Positions 1-5,112 of a stretch of DNA of 5,680 bases are shown piece by piece. The notes under the pieces are model-generated. The model searched no databases. It worked only from the letters and a program-made list of their open reading frames with translations, and had not been told where the DNA came from. Position 1 is the first letter of the stretch; every line of letters begins with the position of its first letter. The position numbers and the translations under genes are program-made. Origin of the DNA: Pseudomonadota bacterium (GTDB lineage: Bacteria > SAR324 > NAC60-12); assembly GCA_014381795.1 (NCBI GenBank), contig JACNKY010000346.1, forward strand, positions 1 through 5,680, read 5' to 3'.

Positions 1-122
1 ACAAGTTTAAGCAACTGATCCGTTTCCTCAGTAGATGAAGATTTTTGCTGAGCTTGTAAAGTACCTACCACAATGCAGAAAAACAGAGGTAAAAGTGTCA
101 GTATTTTTTTTATATTATTCAA
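1..122 (-). CDS. N-terminus of an exported protein of unknown family (partial, runs off the left edge)
   Basis: The leftward frame is open from a TTG codon at 122-120 to the window edge, giving 40 residues. They form a classic Sec signal peptide: basic n-region (MNNIKK), hydrophobic core around residues 7-20 (ILTLLPLFFCIVVG), and a likely signal peptidase I site after LQA at residue 24. A polar stretch follows (QQKSSSTEETDQLLKL). Cys16 does not sit in a lipobox, so a lipoprotein is unlikely. TTG is chosen because AAGG lies 6 nt upstream (minus strand, 132-129) and an in-frame stop lies a few codons further up. The mature part is too short to assign a family. The TEETDQLLKL stretch loosely recalls the start of C-terminal processing (S41) peptidases, but that is only an impression. 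The protein should act in the periplasm or outer membrane. Sequence left of the window would settle its identity. Confidence 0.7.
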   Translation of the reverse strand, partial: MNNIKKILTLLPLFFCIVVGTLQAQQKSSSTEETDQLLKL

Positions 123-152
123 TTGCAACCTTAATTGTGATTGGAGAAACAA

Positions 153-181
153 CTATTAAGAGTAGGTATACTTTCGTTCAA
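153..181 (-). promoter_or_regulatory. Weak candidate promoter for the leftward exported-protein gene
   Basis: On the minus strand a TTGAAC -35-like hexamer (181-176) is followed after 17 nt by TAATAG (158-153), or after 15 nt by CTTAAT (160-155). Initiation would fall near 146 and give a leader of about 25 nt before the TTG start at 122. The -35 is reasonable and the -10 is poor, so this may be chance in AT-rich DNA. If real, it would let the gene be expressed independently of the hairpin at 203-225. Confidence 0.25.
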
Positions 182-202
182 AAGAAATCCAGTTTAGCGC
201 AC

Positions 203-225
203 AAAAAAGCAGAAATCATTTCTGC
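203..225 (-). terminator. Intrinsic terminator-like hairpin plus T-run, reading leftward
   Basis: On the minus strand a perfect 7-bp stem (GCAGAAA, loop TGA, TTTCTGC; 225-209) is directly followed by six T (208-203), the layout of a rho-independent terminator. Three of the seven pairs are G-C, so it is modest in strength. There is no T-run on the plus side, so it is directional. It lies about 80 nt upstream of the leftward gene, not after a gene. It would therefore either end a short leftward RNA or act as an attenuator in that gene's leader. Confidence 0.5.
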
Positions 226-334
226 AATGTATCGAATTGTATCCACTGCACGAGCATTCAAACTCTAAACACTTAAGCATGTAGCGCAATCATTCTTGTA
301 TTATTATTGATTTTATCACAAGTTTCATGCTATT
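203..334 (-). ncRNA. Candidate structured leader or small RNA, leftward
   Basis: The segment lies between a plausible minus-strand promoter (341-368) and the terminator-like hairpin (203-225) and has no convincing coding frame. Read leftward it contains nested complementarity: AGCATG (331-326) with CATGCT (281-276) encloses CTTGT (322-318) with ACAAG (299-295). Near the end, TGCAGTG (250-244) can pair with CATTGCA (229-223) over 7 bp including one G-U. That pairing takes three bases from the 5' arm of the terminator stem, so the two structures exclude each other in part. This is the geometry of a terminator/antiterminator switch. A free-standing sRNA of about 130 nt is equally possible. No known riboswitch or sRNA family was recognised, and short stems occur often in AT-rich sequence. 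Confidence 0.25.
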
Positions 335-362
335 TTTTACATTTTACATTTAGCATTTTACA
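335..362. repeat. Four tandem 7-bp repeats (TTTTACA)
   Basis: Four head-to-tail heptamers occur without gaps: TTTTACA (335-341), TTTTACA (342-348), TTTAGCA (349-355) and TTTTACA (356-362). The third copy differs at two bases. The flanking heptamers do not continue the pattern. On the minus strand the repeats supply TAAAAT, a good -10 match. They may be a regulator-binding array or a slippage-generated low-complexity repeat. Confidence 0.6.
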
Positions 363-368
363 GCTCAA
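341..368 (-). promoter_or_regulatory. Candidate sigma-70-type promoter, leftward
   Basis: On the minus strand TTGAGC (368-363; four of six matches to TTGACA) and TAAAAT (346-341; five of six to TATAAT) are separated by 16 nt. Transcription would begin near 334 and run toward the hairpin at 203-225. The -10 and spacer lie inside the tandem heptamers at 335-362, and the 14-bp dyad at 369-382 touches the -35. A DNA-binding protein at either element could control it. This rests on consensus matching alone. Confidence 0.35.
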
Positions 369-382
369 ACAATGAGCATTGT
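369..382. promoter_or_regulatory. 14-bp dyad, possible operator
   Basis: ACAATG-AG-CATTGT is a perfect 6+6 inverted repeat with a 2-bp centre. The gap is too short for an RNA hairpin, so a dimeric protein site is the likelier reading. It abuts the -35 of the leftward promoter candidate and lies about 70 bp upstream of msrB, between divergent genes, where a shared operator would be expected. An overlapping GCTCA/TGAGC pair (363-367 and 373-377) is also present. No regulator family can be named. Confidence 0.3.
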
Positions 383-452
383 GCTTAGACGCAAAATAAA
401 TTAATTTTTCAAGCCGCTAATGGCTTTACCGAAAGTAACTGCAAAGGAAAAA

Positions 453-857
453 ATGACAGACAAAAAAAATCTCAGCGAGCAGGAGTGGAAAGAAGTACTG
501 ACAGAGGAACAATTTGAGATCTGCAGAAAAAAAGGAACCGAACTGCCTTTCAGCGGAAAGTATCTTGATACTAAAACAAAAGGCACATACAAGTGTTTGT
601 GTTGTGGGAATGACTTGTTTCTGTCAGAAACCAAATTTGATTCAAGTTGCGGATGGCCTAGTTTTTCTGAATCACTTGGTGATGAAAATATAAGAAAGCA
701 GGAAGACCTGAGCCTTTCAAGACAAAGGACAGAAGTACTATGCCGGCATTGTGACTCACATTTAGGACATGTTTTTGAAGATGGTCCCACACCGACAGGT
801 TTGCGTTATTGCATCAATTCCGTCTCGATTGTGCTGGAAGAGGACGATGAATCTTGA
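453..857 (+). CDS. msrB: Peptide-methionine (R)-S-oxide reductase MsrB
   Basis: This cytosolic repair enzyme reduces methionine-R-sulfoxide in oxidised proteins, usually recharged by thioredoxin. From the 453 start it is 134 aa, the usual size of a free-standing MsrB domain. The family landmarks are present: LSEQEW and KGTE near the N-terminus, the zinc-binding pairs C48/C51 and C97/C100 (CRHC), the CGWPSF motif (C66-F71), HLGHVF (103-108) and RYCINS with catalytic C120. C66 sits 54 residues before C120, as expected for the resolving cysteine, so the two-cysteine mechanism looks intact. The start at 453 is preferred because AAAGGA (443-448) lies just upstream and the protein then begins like its relatives. 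An in-frame ATG at 420 would add 11 residues but has no ribosome binding site. No MsrA domain is fused or adjacent. The next gene starts 66 bp downstream with no clear terminator between. Confidence 0.95.
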   Translation: MTDKKNLSEQEWKEVLTEEQFEICRKKGTELPFSGKYLDTKTKGTYKCLCCGNDLFLSETKFDSSCGWPSFSESLGDENIRKQEDLSLSRQRTEVLCRHCDSHLGHVFEDGPTPTGLRYCINSVSIVLEEDDES

Positions 858-923
858 TCTGAAGCACTTTTCCTGTCAGAATAAAGGGATCCAAAAAATT
901 ATTTAATTGAGTCATTAGCTATT

Positions 924-1469
924 ATGAAAATTTGTTCTGATGTGGATGGAGTAATACTGAATTATATTCAAGGATTTATCGATTTCACGCAAAGAGAAAA
1001 AATCCCTTACACCCATGATCCGGAAATTTATGGAGTCATCCGAAATTTCCCCGATGACACTGAGATGCGCGTTCAGTTCCATGGAGGTGATGATCTGCGA
1101 AAACTAAATTATTTTGATGATTCATTGAAAATTCTCAATAAACTGGCCTCTCAGCATGAACTGCATCTCGTAACTGCTCTTGAACCTGAGCAAACACAAA
1201 AACGTACTGACAACTTAAAAGAGCTAAATTACGCTTCTCTGCAATGTGTGGGAGATTTACATAAAGAGCAGATTATTGTCGAGGAAGTCCAACCGGATGT
1301 AATGTTTGAGGACCGTCCAGAACTTATAAAAGCCTTTTATAATGCGGGTATTCATGTTCTATATCCTGACTGGCACCTTTACACCAAAGGGATGGACCGC
1401 TTTGCAACCCCTTTTTCAAACTGGCTGGAAATTCCGGAATTGCTGCAAAATACTTCGAAAATAAACTGA
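924..1469 (+). CDS. HAD-superfamily phosphatase, 5'(3')-deoxyribonucleotidase-like
   Basis: The 181-aa soluble protein has the ordered motifs of the HAD phosphatase fold. Motif I is DVDGV (nucleophile D6, acid/base D8), motif II is T84 in LVTAL, motif III is K114, and motif IV is the acidic pair E129-D130 in MFEDRPELI. All catalytic positions are present, so an active Mg-dependent phosphohydrolase is expected. The short insert between motifs I and II (about residues 12-75) and the overall size resemble the NT5C-type deoxyribonucleotidase group. Substrate cannot be read from the sequence. The next gene downstream is a deoxyribosyltransferase-family protein, which makes a deoxynucleotide substrate a reasonable inference. 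No Shine-Dalgarno sequence is evident upstream of the ATG; the nearest purines (GAG, about 911) are too distant to be convincing. The start is fixed by motif I, which lies six residues from it. Confidence 0.75.
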   Translation: MKICSDVDGVILNYIQGFIDFTQREKIPYTHDPEIYGVIRNFPDDTEMRVQFHGGDDLRKLNYFDDSLKILNKLASQHELHLVTALEPEQTQKRTDNLKELNYASLQCVGDLHKEQIIVEEVQPDVMFEDRPELIKAFYNAGIHVLYPDWHLYTKGMDRFATPFSNWLEIPELLQNTSKIN

Positions 1470-1621
1470 GGTTTTCTGCTGATAGTTCAACCATGCTAAA
1501 CCAGTAAAAAAACCGAAATCTTGTTATTTCGAGCAAAACGGTAAATCTTACATTTGCTAAACATGCATATCATTAAGATTTCCTGCTTGCTAGGAAAACC
1601 ATCAACCATAATAAATAATTT
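1470..1621. other. 152-bp non-coding gap between the HAD and deoxyribosyltransferase genes
   Basis: No gene is supported here. Two inverted repeats are visible. CGAAAT (1514-1519) pairs with ATTTCG (1526-1531) and is preceded by seven A (1506-1512), so it is terminator-like only when read leftward. TTTCCT (1579-1584) pairs with AGGAAA (1592-1597) around a 7-nt loop and has no T-run. CATAAT (1607-1612) matches the -10 consensus at five of six positions and lies about 10 bp before the next ATG, but it has no good -35. The gap probably separates two transcription units, with the right-hand unit starting here. Confidence 0.45.
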
Positions 1622-2284
1622 ATGACTGATACATATTCCATCTATTTTGCGGGTGATTTATTTAATCATAAAGATTTAATCGGTAACCTGCTTTTGTCAG
1701 AGGCTATCGAAAAAGAGTCTTCCGGACGTTACCGTTGCGTGGTACCACAGCATCTGGAGCAAAGTACAAACCGCTCCATTGATATCCGCAACAACGATTT
1801 AAGTGAGGTTATTAAAGCAGATTTGATCCTGCTTAATTTTGATGGAACTGAGCTTGATTCAGGAACAGTTATCGAATTTTTGTTTGCCAAAGCGCTCGAT
1901 ATTCCGGCAGTAATTTTGCGCTCTGATTTCCGTGCGGCAGGTGACCAGGAAAGGGGTGACCCGTGGAACCTGATGTGTTCCGGATATCCTCGTACCCGTA
2001 CTGTTTCACTGAACGCTATGTCATGGTACCAGGACGCGTGGAACAAAGGCGGCGGAACTTCCGCGATTCTGGAACGCTTTTACGGAAAGTTGTCAAAAAA
2101 GATCAACTCTGAGTTAGATCTGGTTCTCAAGGAACCCTCGCTTTTTGACAATGAGCAAATGCTGTCCAATGTTTATGAGTGGGCATTACGTTTTCCCGGT
2201 AAAGGTTTTACCGATTTATTCAGTGAAGAGGAACTCCGGAATTTGCTGCTCTCAAAACAAAATAAAGGCTCAGTTTTAATTTAA
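1622..2284 (+). CDS. Nucleoside 2-deoxyribosyltransferase-family protein
   Basis: This 220-aa soluble protein carries the signature of the nucleoside 2-deoxyribosyltransferase family (Pfam PF05014 type), whose members exchange bases on deoxyribonucleosides or hydrolyse deoxynucleoside monophosphates. The N-terminal strand and loop is YFAGDLF (8-14). The core is ADLILLNFDGTELDSGTVIEF (66-86), in which E85 matches the catalytic glutamate of the DxGTxxE motif and D74 and D79 match conserved acids. IPAVILRSDFR (94-104) continues the Rossmann-like sheet. It is longer than the roughly 150-160 aa lactobacillus enzymes. Residues from about 160 on, including an acidic and leucine-rich tail, have no counterpart I recognise. 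Substrate and transferase versus hydrolase activity are undecided. The ATG is preceded by an AT-only stretch without a Shine-Dalgarno sequence. gatB follows after 13 bp, so the two are probably co-transcribed. Confidence 0.8.
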   Translation: MTDTYSIYFAGDLFNHKDLIGNLLLSEAIEKESSGRYRCVVPQHLEQSTNRSIDIRNNDLSEVIKADLILLNFDGTELDSGTVIEFLFAKALDIPAVILRSDFRAAGDQERGDPWNLMCSGYPRTRTVSLNAMSWYQDAWNKGGGTSAILERFYGKLSKKINSELDLVLKEPSLFDNEQMLSNVYEWALRFPGKGFTDLFSEEELRNLLLSKQNKGSVLI

Positions 2285-2297
2285 TCTTTAATCATTT

Positions 2298-3731
2298 ATG
2301 GAATTTGAACCTGTAATCGGTTTAGAGATTCATCTCCAGTTGGCAACCGCTTCCAAAATTTTTTGCAGTTGCTCGACAGAATTCGGTAAACCGCCGAACG
2401 CAAATACTTGTCCGGTTTGTCTGGGACTGCCTGGAGCCTTACCTGTTTTGAATTGTAAAGTTCCTGAATTTGCTGTTCAACTTGGAATTGCATTAAATTG
2501 TGAGATCCGTCTGGAATCCCAATTCGCACGTAAGAATTATTTCTATCCTGACCTTCCAAAAGCATATCAGATATCACAATTTGACAGACCGATTTGCGAA
2601 AACGGCTGGCTGGATATTGAAACTGAATCGAGGGGGAAAAGCAGGATCGGCATCACACGAATACACATGGAAGAGGATGCGGGCAAACTGGTTCATGCAG
2701 AAGGCAGCACTGATAGTTTAGTCGACTTGAGCCGTGCAGGAGTACCTTTACTGGAAATTGTGAGTGAACCTGACGTGCGTTCTGCAGAAGAGGCAAAAGT
2801 CTACATGGAAAAAATCCATGCAATTGCCACCACAATCGGTGTTTCAGACGGTGACATGGAAAAAGGACATTTACGTTGTGACGCAAATGTATCCCTGCGA
2901 CCACTCGGACAAAAGGAATTTGGTACTCGAACAGAAACCAAAAATCTGAATTCATTCCGTTTCGTCAAGCAAGCAATTACTTATGAAATGCAGCGTCAGC
3001 GTGAGGAAATTTTAGATGGAAAAACGATAACTCAGGAAACAAGACTCTGGGACACCGACCGTAAAGTCACTTTCAGCATGCGTTCCAAAGAAGAAGCAGA
3101 TGAGTATCGCTACTTCCCGGATCCGGATTTGCCGCTGGTGCGGCTGTCTCAGGAAATGGTTGAAGCCTTTCGTGAAAATCTTCCTGAACTACCTGAGGCA
3201 AAACAGCAGCGCTTTATTGAAGAACACAGATTAAGCGCTTATGATGCGGAAGTGCTTTCTGCTGGTAAAGAAATTTCAGCATATTTTGAGAAAATACTCA
3301 GCTACGGAGCTTCACCCAAAATCGCCTGTAACTGGGTGATTGGAGAGTTGACACGTGTAATGAATGATTCCGGAAAATCGCTTGATGAAATAAAGCTCTC
3401 TCCGGAACATCTCGCGGATTTGACTAAATTCATTGAAAGCGGTGAAATCAGTCATAAAATTGCAAAAACAATTTTTGAAGAAATGTTGATTTCAGCAAAA
3501 AATCCTGCTCAGATAATTGAGGAAAAAGGGTTGAAGCAGGTATCAGATGCAGGAGAACTGGGTCGGATTGCTGACGAACTGCTTGCAGCAAATCCGCAGC
3601 AGGTTGAACAATATCGTACAGGAAAAACGAAAGTGATTGGTTTCTTTGTAGGTCAGATGATGAAACAAACACGTGGAAAAGGCAACCCTGCTGTAATCAA
3701 CAGCTTATTAAAGGAAAAACTGGATGGGTAG
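2298..3731 (+). CDS. gatB: Aspartyl/glutamyl-tRNA(Asn/Gln) amidotransferase subunit B
   Basis: GatB is the kinase/transamidase subunit of GatCAB. It activates Glu-tRNA(Gln) or Asp-tRNA(Asn) with ATP and amidates it with ammonia delivered from GatA, in the cytosol. The 477-aa length is standard. Motifs in order: [10 protein letters not shown] (6-15); a Cys-rich element C23/C25 with C38/C41 (CPVCLGLPG); the PFAM-signature stretch around [19 protein letters not shown] (79-97); HMEEDAGK (123-130); [17 protein letters not shown] (143-159); [15 protein letters not shown] (185-199); KNLNSF (215-220); and [10 protein letters not shown] (270-279). The C-terminal third is the helical tRNA-binding (YqeY-like) domain, ending in the usual [16 protein letters not shown]. 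No truncation is seen. gatA and gatC are not in the window. There is no clear Shine-Dalgarno sequence before the ATG, and translation may be coupled to the gene 13 bp upstream. The 3' end overlaps ccmC. Confidence 0.98.
   Translation: MEFEPVIGLEIHLQLATASKIFCSCSTEFGKPPNANTCPVCLGLPGALPVLNCKVPEFAVQLGIALNCEIRLESQFARKNYFYPDLPKAYQISQFDRPICENGWLDIETESRGKSRIGITRIHMEEDAGKLVHAEGSTDSLVDLSRAGVPLLEIVSEPDVRSAEEAKVYMEKIHAIATTIGVSDGDMEKGHLRCDANVSLRPLGQKEFGTRTETKNLNSFRFVKQAITYEMQRQREEILDGKTITQETRLWDTDRKVTFSMRSKEEADEYRYFPDPDLPLVRLSQEMVEAFRENLPELPEAKQQRFIEEHRLSAYDAEVLSAGKEISAYFEKILSYGASPKIACNWVIGELTRVMNDSGKSLDEIKLSPEHLADLTKFIESGEISHKIAKTIFEEMLISAKNPAQIIEEKGLKQVSDAGELGRIADELLAANPQQVEQYRTGKTKVIGFFVGQMMKQTRGKGNPAVINSLLKEKLDG
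3711..3715 (+). promoter_or_regulatory. Ribosome binding site of ccmC inside the end of gatB
   Basis: AAGGA lies within the last codons of gatB, 8 nt before the ATG at 3724. It favours that ATG over the second in-frame ATG at 3733, for which it would be 17 nt away. The start therefore overlaps the gatB stop (3729-3731), which suggests translational coupling. Confidence 0.6.
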
Positions 3732-4422
3732 CATGAAAAAAATAATTCTCTATCTGGAATGGGGTTCAATTTTAGGTCTGCTCAGTTGCGGGCTTTGGGT
3801 TTTTTTGAAACTGCCCATAGAAACCAGTCAGGGGTTTCCGCAAAAAATAATGTACCTTCATGTGCCTTCAGTGATTACCACATACTTGGCGTTTTTTGTT
3901 GTCTTCGTCTACAGCATCGCCTACCTTTGGAAACGTGAATTAATGTTTGATCAAATCGCAAAAGCCTCTGCGGAAGTCGGACTGGTTTTTTGCGCGCTTG
4001 TATTGATAACTGGGGCCATCTGGGGGAAACCGACTTGGGGAACCTACTGGGTTTGGGACGCACGGCTGACAACAACGCTGTTGTTGTTTCTAATCTTCAT
4101 GGGTTATTTCCTGCTAAGGATGTCTGTCAATGACAGAGATAAAGAAGCGCGACTGGCTTCTGTTTTAGGTATTATCGGTTTCCTTGATATTCCCATCATT
4201 CACAAATCAGTTGAGTGGTGGAGGACTTTGCATCAACCGTCAACTCTTTTTAAAGTCGATTCCGGAGAAGCAAAGCCGTCGATGCCGCCGGAACTGCTTT
4301 ACCCCCTCCTGGCTTCAACTTTAGTGATGCTGGCATTCTATCTTTATTTGCTGCTCCTGCGTTACCAAACTGAAAAACGTACGGACAGACTCAACCAACT
4401 TCTTGCTGAAACACAGGTTTAA
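3724..4422 (+). CDS. ccmC: Cytochrome c maturation protein CcmC (heme lyase for CcmE)
   Basis: CcmC is an inner-membrane protein of System I cytochrome c maturation. It displays heme at the periplasmic face and attaches it to CcmE. At 232 aa it has six predicted membrane segments, near residues 6-26, 50-69, 84-103, 115-133, 144-161 and 191-213. The tryptophan-rich WWD-type motif is seen at 97-113 ([17 protein letters not shown]), between membrane segments 3 and 4. The likely heme-ligand histidines are H46 in MYLHVPS and H170 in WWRTLHQ. The C-terminal tail is charged and cytosolic, as in the family. The start at 3724 overlaps the gatB end by 8 bp and uses the AAGGA at 3711-3715; a start at 3733 would remove only MGS. 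ccmD begins on the base after the stop. ccmA and ccmB, which often precede ccmC, are replaced here by gatB. Confidence 0.96.
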   Translation: MGSMKKIILYLEWGSILGLLSCGLWVFLKLPIETSQGFPQKIMYLHVPSVITTYLAFFVVFVYSIAYLWKRELMFDQIAKASAEVGLVFCALVLITGAIWGKPTWGTYWVWDARLTTTLLLFLIFMGYFLLRMSVNDRDKEARLASVLGIIGFLDIPIIHKSVEWWRTLHQPSTLFKVDSGEAKPSMPPELLYPLLASTLVMLAFYLYLLLLRYQTEKRTDRLNQLLAETQV

Positions 4423-4596
4423 ATGCTTATCGGATTAGAATACGTAATTGCTGCTTACGGAATTTGGCTGATTACTTTTGTTGTTTACATTATTTTGACT
4501 AAACGTCGTTTAAAAACAACCAGCCATGCAGTTGCCGCACTTGAAGAAAGATTCTCCGGAACACCTGCAGCTACTCAGAACGGAAATAATATATGA
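4423..4596 (+). CDS. ccmD: Heme exporter protein CcmD (small membrane protein)
   Basis: The 57-aa product is short and easily overlooked. It has one membrane segment (about residues 7-25, YVIAAYGIWLITFVVYIIL) followed by a basic cytosolic stretch (TKRRLK) and a polar tail. The aromatic YVIAAYGIW opening, a single helix and a KRR junction are typical of CcmD, which joins CcmA, B and C and is needed to release heme-loaded CcmE. The ATG directly follows the ccmC TAA (4420-4422), with AGG at 4415-4417 as a short ribosome binding site. Its TGA (4594-4596) overlaps the ccmE ATG in an ATGA arrangement. Position between ccmC and ccmE is as strong an argument as the sequence. Confidence 0.92.
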   Translation: MLIGLEYVIAAYGIWLITFVVYIILTKRRLKTTSHAVAALEERFSGTPAATQNGNNI

Positions 4597-5030
4597 AAAC
4601 AAGAACTAAATTTGTAATCGGCGGAGCAGTAATCCTTGCAGTAATAATAGCCTTGTCCGTGCAGGGTTTGCAGGAAATGACCGTTTTCTTCTATACTCCC
4701 CAAGAAGTACTGGCCAGTCCAAGCAAGTTTGAAGACAAGACAATCCGTATCGGAGCACTCGTGCAAAAAGGTAGTGTTGAATGGAACGCAAAAGCCATTC
4801 AGCTTTCTTTCAACATTACTGAAGACGGAAATGAGTTCATCCCTGTGTTATATGACGGAGTCAAACCGGATTTGTTCCGTGAAGGTCAAGGTGTTGTTGT
4901 TGAAGGAAAAATGAAAGGTCTGCGCTTTGAAGCGAATCAGTTGCTGGTAAAGCACAGTGAAGAATATACAGTTGAAACTGAACAGAAGAAAAACAAAGAA
5001 GATTATTACAAATCAATTCAGGCACAATAA
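4593..5030 (+). CDS. ccmE: Cytochrome c-type biogenesis heme chaperone CcmE
   Basis: CcmE takes heme covalently from CcmC/D and carries it in the periplasm to the CcmF/H ligation step. The 145-aa protein has an N-terminal signal anchor (about residues 8-26) and then a beta-barrel (OB-fold) domain. The family hallmarks are YDGVKPDLFREGQGVVVEG (87-105) and the heme-binding motif LVKHSEEY (118-125), with H121 as the expected heme-attachment residue and Y125 as the axial ligand. It is therefore the common histidine-type CcmE, not the cysteine variant. The hydrophilic Lys/Glu-rich C-terminus (129-145) matches the flexible tail of relatives. GGAA at 4582-4585 lies 7 nt before the ATG, which overlaps the ccmD stop by four bases. 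ccmF does not follow; an NtrY-like gene does. Confidence 0.97.
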   Translation: MKTRTKFVIGGAVILAVIIALSVQGLQEMTVFFYTPQEVLASPSKFEDKTIRIGALVQKGSVEWNAKAIQLSFNITEDGNEFIPVLYDGVKPDLFREGQGVVVEGKMKGLRFEANQLLVKHSEEYTVETEQKKNKEDYYKSIQAQ

Positions 5031-5112
5031 ACAAGGAATCACAGAACTGGTACAGAAGTCTAGAATTCCTGAACTCAGTTTATGAAACCTCTCTCCTGAG
5101 ACCTACCGCCAA
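5031..5112. other. 82-bp gap between ccmE and the sensor kinase gene
   Basis: No gene fits here. Two weak inverted repeats occur: AGGAAT (5034-5039) with ATTCCT (5065-5070), and CTCAG (5074-5078) with CTGAG (5096-5100). Neither has a T-run, so an intrinsic terminator is not supported and read-through from ccmE is possible. I see no convincing promoter. Confidence 0.4.

Noticed and set aside
35..268. Rightward 77-aa open frame
   Set aside because: It lies opposite the signal-peptide gene and through the hairpin region, shows no recognisable motif and has no ribosome binding site; the leftward reading at 1-122 is much stronger.
226..334. tRNA or short leader peptides in the leftward leader
   Set aside because: No cloverleaf or T-loop consensus is present, and the possible peptides of about 6-13 residues have no ribosome binding site or amino-acid bias.
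420..452. Upstream ATG as the msrB start
   Set aside because: It would add 11 residues with no Shine-Dalgarno sequence; the ATG at 453 has AAAGGA just upstream and matches the family's usual N-terminus.
401..790. Leftward 129-aa open frame
   Set aside because: It is antisense to msrB, whose catalytic and zinc motifs are unmistakable in the other strand.
1514..1531. Rightward terminator after the HAD gene
   Set aside because: The hairpin is followed by AGCAAAA on the plus strand, with no T-run; the homopolymer lies on the other side.
1579..1597. 6-bp inverted repeat as a terminator or riboswitch
   Set aside because: Short stem, no T-run and no surrounding conserved-looking structure.
1729..2046. 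Leftward 105-aa open frame
   Set aside because: It is a shadow of the deoxyribosyltransferase-family gene and shows no recognisable protein features.
2296..2955. Open frames opposite or out of phase with gatB
   Set aside because: The gatB frame is continuous with full-length family motifs, so these are by-products of its codon usage.
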